A stretch of 64,000 nucleotides of DNA from Neodontobutis hainanensis (taxonomy: Eukaryota > Chordata > Actinopteri > Gobiiformes > Odontobutidae). The notes under the pieces were generated by a model. The model had not been told where the DNA came from. It searched no databases and was given only the letters and a program-made list of their open reading frames with translations. Below, in pieces: positions 33,634-42,600 of the stretch (positions are counted from its first letter, which is position 1; each line of letters opens with the position of its first letter). The position numbers and the translations under genes were made by a program. The stretch lies in contig JALDNG010000020.1 of NCBI GenBank assembly GCA_024349245.1, positions 8,321,001 through 8,385,000 of the forward strand, read 5' to 3'.

Positions 33634-36600
33634 GTAAGCTAAATTTCAATAAAAAGCTAACTGTTACGTCAGAAAAAACTAAATTACATTTACAAGAACT
33701 AACAATGTGATTTATAGCACAACTGATAAACCCGTTTTGTGTAACGTTAACTACACTATATATTTTATTGTCCACTATTTGGTTTAATTAACACAGATTT
33801 GTTTGATTTAGTGTTATTGTGAATCAAAACTGTGCAAAGTAATTAATTATGGACAACTATTGTTTGTTTTTGGTTCTGACAGCTACTATTCAATGAAGCC
33901 ATCCCAACAAGTGCCAGCAACCGTGCCACTCGTGTCCACCCACCAACTTCTGTTGTCATAGAAAAGCTATTACCTCTGTCAGAAGAGCAACAGTTAGCAG
34001 ATAGCACCAAGAGCTCCATCAGCTTCACTTCTTTGTCTGAAGAGCGGCTGCGAGCAGCAGTGAAACTGGCTAAAAAGGACCTGCAACGAAAGCGCCTTGA
34101 ATTACTGAACAAATCCCATCCTAAACACTTTCAAAAGGTCTCCCTACTTGAAACGAGTGATGTAGAACTGCTGCAGGTGTGATGGAATTGTTTTTATTTT
34201 TTATGTTTCTAATACATTTCTATGTATAACTCGAGTTGTTCTGGGTCTTATCCTCCTCTTCCAGGAGCTGGGAGCAACACCAAGCAAAGCTAAGATAAAC
34301 GCCTCCAGTCCAAAGGAGAGGGTATCCAAGCCTAGAGGAAGATTGTTAGCACACACAGCCCATAAAACCCCTATTTCTCCCAGGTCCCGTGTTGGCCTGT
34401 CACCACCGACCAGAGAACCTGGTCCAAAGCAGCAGGGTCCTTTAGTCCAGGAGATACATAGGCTGCAACATGAGCTGAAATTCTGCATTCAGAGAGCAGA
34501 GGAGCTAGCTAACAGAGGTAATTCTCAAAAGCTACTTACATTTGGGCTATATTGCATTGTTATTGTGTGTGTCCATACATGCACATGGGGTGTATGCATA
34601 GTATACATTTTACTTCACTTTATGTGAGCAGAGGAGAAAGTGCTCGAGCCACTGGAGCCAGATGAGCAAAGCAAGCTGGATGGCCGTAGACAAAAGCAAG
34701 CAGCCCGGTCTGCCAGCATCATCTATGTTCTTCTACAACAAGTATGCAAATTTATATGGATAACAAATATAATATACAGACACTAGTGTTGTTGATAAAT
34801 TGAACAGGATTTATAACATCCATAACATCTTATGTACATGCAGGTTAAAGAGATACAAGAAAATATAGAAAATGCACATGGTCCAAAAATAAAAATTGCA
34901 AAGGTGTGTTTACTTCGCTTTTAATATTGTCTGATAATTTGTTAATTACTTAAATATTTGCACTACTTATAAATGCATGTTTTTTTTAATAATGTCTATT
35001 GGTCTCTGCAGTCTACAGTATTGCACAGACTTGCAGCTGCCCATCGTGGTGCTCTCAGGGCTCTGCAAGTTTTCATTCACCAGCTTTCAGATTCAACGCC
35101 TTGTAATAAGCCACCTAATTTTAACGACTTGGGCCGGCTTATTCGCCAACTTTGTTTGTGCTCAGCTAAAGCTGTGGTGGATAAGGGATTAGCTGTGTCT
35201 GCTCTTGACATTTTGCAGAAGCTAGAGGTGAGACATCTTCTGCACAAAAATGTTCCAAAGGGCTATAAATTCTTTTGTTACACTTTTTATTTATTCTCGT
35301 TTAACTACAATATATCTAATATATTTGTCTGGTTATACAGGAACAAATTCCTATTTTTTTGTATATCATAATTTATATGATTCTTTATATATATTTTTTA
35401 CTTTCTTTCTTGTTTAGACTTTAGATTTAGTTCTCAGTAAACAAGAAGTCCAACTACAAGCATGTCCTCCACATAGGAAGTCTCATCGCTGCAGCATATC
35501 ACCAAATAGTGCACCAAGGGCTCCCAACACTTTGGTTCATCAAGATGCTTGTAAACCTGCAAAAAACAAAAAAAACTCCCGGGGTAAGAACTGAGCCTTT
35601 GTTCTCTTAAACATGTTTGCAATGAATGCTATGTTTCAATTTCCTACTCACTTCTCAAGTGTTACGTTCTGTACATCAATAACCAAATGTAGAAATGCTG
35701 AGAATAATTTTGTTGAAATTATAGCTGCACTTCATAACGTTTAGCCAGTAGGGGGCGCATGATTCTACCCATTCTACCATCATCTCTAAGAACCATCAAA
35801 ATTATTTTGAGAATATATATTTTTGGACTAAAAGACTTGCAGCATAGCATTTCAGAATTTTGTAGACTATCTGACAACTTACTAACAACTTTACGATCTT
35901 CAAACACTCTTCCTCCCTCTTGTTCATATTCCACTGGTGCACCACTGGCATTACATTGTTTCATTCCCTTTGTATATTTAAAATCACCTATGGGCTTCTG
36001 TACATACAGTATGTGCTGTGGTGTCCCACAGTTCTAAAATTGCTGCTCACAAGCAGAGGATTGGTAAGGACTGACAAAGAAATTATGCAATAACAAGAGC
36101 AGCAGTGTAGCTCTCCTGCTGTTTAGTCACTTGACTTCTGCAGATTTTTATTGAACTGAGAGGCTTGCTGTTGAAGAGATGACATAAATACGGGCATTAT
36201 TTTTTACCTGCACCTGTCTCTCCGAAGACATGTCCTTGTCCCAAGTGTAACCTTGACCTCTGCGCCAGCTAAGCAGTCATTCTCGTCAGACTTGGCTGCT
36301 GTAATTTTAAAATTTCCAACCTCAGTAGTGGACAACTTTTTGGCATGGTAGAGGACATCACTTAAAATGTTCATTAAAATTGCTGTTCTATTTTGTACTG
36401 ATAGGAAAGAAGATGGTTTTACAGAAACCCAGAACGTTATACCCATCTACAAACAGAAGAGATGTGCTTAGAGGTGGCCTAGAAGGACTTGCCCAGCAGA
36501 GGGTGCAAGGAGAAAAAAATGGTGGACCTCTGAAAAATACCTGCAAAAAAGGAAAAGCCCAGATGAAGGTTACTGGAGTTATGAACATTATTAAACATCA

Positions 36601-39600
36601 ATAAAAAATACATATAGTGCCTAATGTTAAAATACAAATATTTGTCCTTTAATATCCTTTTTATGTATTTTATTTAAAATTTCAATTTCAATTTTAATTT
36701 TCCTAGTGTAATGAGTGTGCAATGCAATGAGTTTGCATTGTTTTTTAACGACAAAGTTCAAGGCATTAAACATGCGATACAGTCCAATAAGCATACAACA
36801 ACACTGCAGCCACCTAGGAGACATTAGGTTGGGTTAACACATTTTACACCCATTAATGACAGAACAAAGGAAAAAACTGTATCCAGCTTGAGTTCATCCA
36901 CCTCCTGCCTCGATGTTTTACCCACAAGATTTCTAAAATCAGTACTAAGCAGTTTTTTATCATAACTCACTGATATAGTCAATAACTCCTTACAGTCTGG
37001 AACATTTCCAAGTGCCTTAAAAACTGCTGTCATTAAGCCTCTCCTAAAGAAGAGCAGTCTTGATGCTACAGTGCTCAACAACTATCGGCCCATATCAAAC
37101 CTGCCATTTTTAGGGTAAGAAATCAAAAAAGTTGATCAGCAACTTAATGACTTTTTTATTACTTAACAGCTTAACAGCTTTGATCCTTTTCAGTCAGGAT
37201 TCAGGCAAAATCACAGCACTGAGACTGCACTTATCAAAATCACAAAGGACATCCGTCTAAACACTGACGCGGGCAAAGTTTCCGTCTTAGTTCTGTTGGA
37301 CTTGAGTGCTGCGTTTAATAAAGTGGACTGAAATCTTGTCACCAAAATTAGAGAAATGGATAGGTATCTCTGGAACTGCTCTTAATTGGTTTCAGTCCTA
37401 TCTTGAAGACAGTACTTTGTTCCGGTTGGTATCTGTGTATCAGACCAAATGGCCCTGACATGTGGGGTTCCACAGGGGTCTATCTTGGGACCTCTATTAT
37501 TCAATCTTTACATGCTTCCCTTAGGCCAGTTAATACACAGCTGTGGCGTATCATACCATAATTACGCAGATGACACTCAAATTTACATTTCACTCACAGC
37601 AGGTGAAAATGGACCAATCCATTCACTGTGTCACTTCATCAAACAGATTGACGTGTGGATGCAAAATAATTTTCTCCAACTGAACAGAGACAAACCTGAA
37701 CTAATAATCTTTGGGAACAGAAACAATGAGAAAGTGTCAGCAGTCACCTCGTGTCTCTTTCTCTAAAATCTAAAAATCAGGTTGGAAATGTGGGGGTCAT
37801 CATGGACTCAGACTTGAATTTCCATAGTCATAGTAAGTCAGTTACATCATCTGTGTTTTATCACCATAAAAACATTTCCAGAGTCAAAGGGATAATATCT
37901 AAACCAGTCTTAGAGAGACTTATTCATGCTTTTACCTCCAGCAGGTTAGATTATTGTAACGGCCTGCTCACTGCTGGCAACAGGAAGCCAGAAGAATATA
38001 TTTCTGACATGCTAGTTGCTTATGAACCTTGGACTCAGTACATCTGGGACAGGCCTTCTGCTTGTGTTCAGAGTTAGAACTAAACATGGTGAAGCAGTGT
38101 TTACGTTTCATGCAGCAAAAATATGGAACAGCCTCCCAGATGAAGTAAAACAAGCCTCAACTCTTACAATGTTTAAGGGCAGGTTAAAAACCTTCCTCTT
38201 TAGCTCCGCCTACACTAGAACTTAAAGTGTTTTTTATCTGCACTCTTCTTTTAAAATGTTTTAAATTTTTCTTATGTTTCTCAATCTAAAGCTTGTAAAT
38301 TGTCTTTTATTCCTGTAAAGCACTTTAAGTTACCCAGTGTATGAATTGTGCAATATAAATAAAATTGCCTTGCCTTGCCTTGCCTAATCAGATACACAGT
38401 GCAGGCTTCCACCAGCCTACTGTTTCGTCTCGACTTCGAGTGAACCAGCTCCCTGAAAAAGAGCCCTCTGTGCCCTGGATACCTACATCCCCTCACTCTC
38501 CTCCTCGACAGCGGTGAGGCTCTTGACTCTTGATGTTAGAGGCTTATAGCACAGTTAGTTTTTAAAACTGCTTTTCCTTTTGGTGGTTTTTAGTAAAGCT
38601 AAATGATTTGGTAAGAGTATATGTTTAAGTCACGTACAGTAAAAATAAACAGAATCCAAAATATTCCAAAATATCATGCTATGTATTTTACTTTTGTGTA
38701 TTTTTTGTTTCTTATTTTTTACAGATCCCTTGAACAGAAAACAAGACCAGAGCCTCGTTGCCTTTTTTCGCCTGAGAAGACCCCACAGAGCCCCCACAAC
38801 CACAAAGTCACGGATATGTTCAGAACACAGCCTTCTTTAAACTCAGAAAAGAAGAACCAAGCCCAGGAAGAAGCATTAAGGTACAACCTTTCCTACTTAA
38901 TATTACTTGGTATGAATATGTTTATGAGACGAATCATTAATGAGTTTTGTTATATCAATTGAGAACCAGTATGTAATGGGGAAAATAAAATAAATGCAGT
39001 GAATCTAGGGATAGGGAATGTTAAAGAGGCTGAGTAATTGCTGATTTATTTCTAACCTCTTTGTTAGACCTCCCTTGACAAGAGCCTCAGGCAACAGTCA
39101 CATTTTAATTCAAAGTTAAGTCTTTCCAATAAATGAATCTACATGAGATTCAGGCTGTTGAAAAATGGATGGGCTGCTTTAGCGCATAAGCACTTCATTG
39201 ATTGAATGTTCCGAATACAGTATGTCTCGTGTTAATTACATTTTAATTACTCAAACAGCTTTACAGTTAATCCGGCAATCACCTTCTGACATTGGAAATA
39301 AGACATCATAGGTTATTTATGTAACATACTGAGTTTTCCTTAATTATTTGTTGCTGCAGAAGAGTTTGGTTGGATAAGATGACCATGCAGAGACTTAAAG
39401 AGCTCCACCAGCTAAGCAAAGAAGAGAATGAACATATCCAGCTATTAAGGTACCTTAAAAATGTAATTGAGTGTATAGTAGAAGATCATTAAGCTTTTAT
39501 TAGATTTGAATAAAAATAGTCATTTGATTTTTCTCACAAAGACTTGGCAAAGACACTGCAACTAGTTAGTGATTCTGGTAAAATGGACTATTATTATATA

Positions 39601-42600
39601 TTATATAACATAAAAATGATGAGAAAAAGAGAGAAGTGTTTAAAAGCTACTGTATATGAGATGTAGAACTTCTGTGACAGCTGCATTGTGGGTGTGCTTT
39701 GGTTTAAAGGTCTAAAGCAATCTTGCCGTCTCAGTGGGCTGAGAGAACTGAGCAGAGGGCCACTGAGAAAATACAGCCCCGTCTGGAGCAAGCACAGGTA
39801 TGTCAGCTTTTGCTCTCATGCAAACATTTTTTTAAAACTACAGTAAATGTTAATGTTAGCAATTTTATTATTTTTTTTAGAAAATGAATGTGTCCAGGAT
39901 TGCCTCCTCACAAAAAAAACTAAATGAGCAAGCTGCACAAAGGGTGAGCAAATCTACTGCATTTCTCATCAAATAAAAGTAGCTAAACAACAAGAGAGAC
40001 AAGAGTTATTTGTGTCCTTTTCTGATTTTTGTCTTGGGCAGGCTGCAGAAAGTGCTGAACAACTGAGTGAAACCATTCTGGAAGATCTGTTGGAGGACAC
40101 TGCTCGAGCGGCGTGGGCTGTTGAGACAGACAGACAGTTGGAGGGCAAGGCCCAGCATAGGCTTCAAGCTAACACCGTGGAGAGTATGCTGCTTCGCATG
40201 GAAGAAATACAGGTGAGAGACTCCTTACTGAACCACCCACCAGTTAAAGGTCAATGTGGCTCGGAAAGGTTATATATGGCTGTGTTTTATTTATAGCATT
40301 GGTTCTAACAGCTAGATGATGTATTAGTTACTGACACAGAACTTCGCCATTATTTAGATCGTAGGCAGTTTACTTCAGTTGTGGTTGCTGTTTTTTTTTT
40401 ACTTACTTATGCCTCTTTGTGCTTGAGCAGAAAGATCAGGAAGAAGTGAGAAGAAGAGTTGCTTCAATTATGTATTCAGATTTTCTTCACTGGGACAAAC
40501 CTGAAGACACGGGTAACAAACAATGGTTGATAAAATGTTTTTTGTTGCCGTTTTTTTTTTTTTTTTTTCAATCTTTAGGCAGAGACCATTCTTCAACTGT
40601 AATGGCAGAACAGTGACATTAATAGTTTTTTTTAGTGCCTGGTCTTCATATCTGCTGCTCAGCCTTTTTTTCCATACATCACCGTCTTGTCTCCCTTTTC
40701 AGGACGTCAGTACAATGCCCCAGGCTCCAGGCCATCTTCTCCTCAGCCAATTAGACTGACAAGGCCAGTGTTGAGGCTGAGCCCTGCAGCTGATATAGTC
40801 CTGGAGAAGCCTGTGGAGACTGGGTAGGAACTACTTTTTAAACACTCCTATGTATCACTCTCTTGTATGTTCTTTTAATGTTTTGAAACATTGGTATATC
40901 TAATAGTTTTATTGTAAAGAGTAACTCAACAAAACAATATGTATGCTTTGAAATAAAGGCCTTGATTACTATGAGAATATTGAGGAACACTCAATGAATA
41001 ACTGCACTATACTGGGATAATACATTTGGCTTAATTAAGCCTCTCAAGTCAATAAAAAGGAAGGTTGTTCCCGTTCTTCCAGTGATGAACAGCTATTGTT
41101 TTTTTCCACATGACATGACATTGACCTGCTTTCCCATCAGGGGGGGCTTACTCATCACATAAAACTCACACTGTGGCTAGCTACCCTACCTGGGGCAGAG
41201 TCTGTTCCTCACTGTGGCAGCCTCCTCTACAGAGCCCTCTAGTGCTTGAGGCTATGGCTACATCTGCTCCACTGACGCAGTTAATGAAAACTTGGAAGCA
41301 ACAATGAGAAGTAGAAAGACTGGAGGTTGTTGATCAAGATAGACCTGCATTAAGCATTTTAAAACAAATTTAATATTATTTTGACTTACTTACTTAGCAA
41401 ATTAACAGGGTTTGCATGAATTAGAGAACTCTATTTTTCATGTCTGAACATCTACAGCCATCAAATAAATGATTCATTTGAGCAAAATATTAGATTTTGT
41501 TGTTGTTGTTGTTGTTGTTGTTTGTGCATTTCTTGTTCTAGTATTCTTTAATTTCTATAAGTTAAATTGTAAGCTCATACTAGTGACAATTTTATCATAA
41601 AAATTACTCACTGTAGACATTACTGATACCAATAAATTCCAATAATTTTTATAAAATAACGTTAGATTTGTTTAAAATTTTTATGCTCCAGTTATTTGTT
41701 GGCTAAAGCTTCTCAACTGGCTTTTGATTAATCTTGCAATATAAATTATGACATTGGAATTGTGACTTTAGACTTTCAACTTTCAACTTGTTTGCTGTGA
41801 TAGGTGGATTTTGCTATTGCTTAAACATGTCTGAATGACAGACTGCTGAGCAGATTTTTCTTTTACTGCTGTGCTGACAATTTGTTGTCCAGGGGTAGCG
41901 TTGCTTTAAAAGATGAGCTCCTGTCTTCTTTTGCTAGTGACTAATGTCATTTGATGTGCTACTGAAAGTTGGATGCCTTTTTGTTGATTGATTGACTGTA
42001 TTGCCAAGAGATGTAAAACACGTCTCTCCTTGTTGTAATGCCCTAGCCTGACTCATAATGTATATGCAGGAAATACTGAAGGTACATGAATAGTTTTAAT
42101 CAAAATATTGTGGTCATATTGCTATTACAGCATCTGAGCAGAATATTCAGTAGCTTTTGTCAACTGAAAGTTGTCGATGTGTGCTTTTTTATTCAGTGCA
42201 ACAAAATGGTGTGGCCTGGAATGAAAGCATGTTATTTCAGCTGCAGGAGAGTGTGGGGAGCTCTTGTGCTGATTGGTTGTTTATAATGCAGATGATGAGG
42301 TGTTGCTGGCTAATAAAAATAATGTCACAATGACACGGCATGTAAAACCTTTGTGTGCCTGTTTTTTTTGGATTTGGAAGCTGCTGTGAGAAAAAAACAT
42401 AGCAAATTATGGGTTACATTCACAGCAATTTGTCTTAAATAGCTTTTACATTTCATTGTATTATTCTTTTGTAGCCACTGGTTGTCATTAGATGCTAATT
42501 ATCCTTCTATTGTAATCATATCGGAAAACAAATATACATAACATAGGCCATACCTCCTGTTCCTTCTGGTTGTGTTTTTGCACAAGTGAGTGCTAATGAA

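Larger units (their letters stand above)
36837..38385 (+). mobile_element. 5'-truncated L2/Maui-type LINE, defective
   Basis: Sense-oriented non-LTR retrotransposon relic in kiaa0753 intron 8. Reverse-transcriptase blocks appear in order: NNYRPISNLPFL (about 37078), FQSGFRQNHSTETAL (about 37192), VLLDLSAAF (about 37290), GVPQGSILGPLLF with YADDTQIYI (37461-37590), and the family's C-terminal KIWNSLPDEVK (about 38125). The YADD catalytic box is present, but stop codons, frameshifts and a deletion near 37980 break the frame. The 3' end has the typical TATAAATAAAATTGCC followed by TTGCC repeats. The 5' boundary is approximate. Only the part from the end of the endonuclease linker onward is present. 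Confidence 0.88.

Noticed and set aside
37449..38225. Reverse-transcriptase-like open frames
   Set aside because: They are fragments of one decayed LINE with stops and frameshifts, not a host reverse transcriptase or retron.
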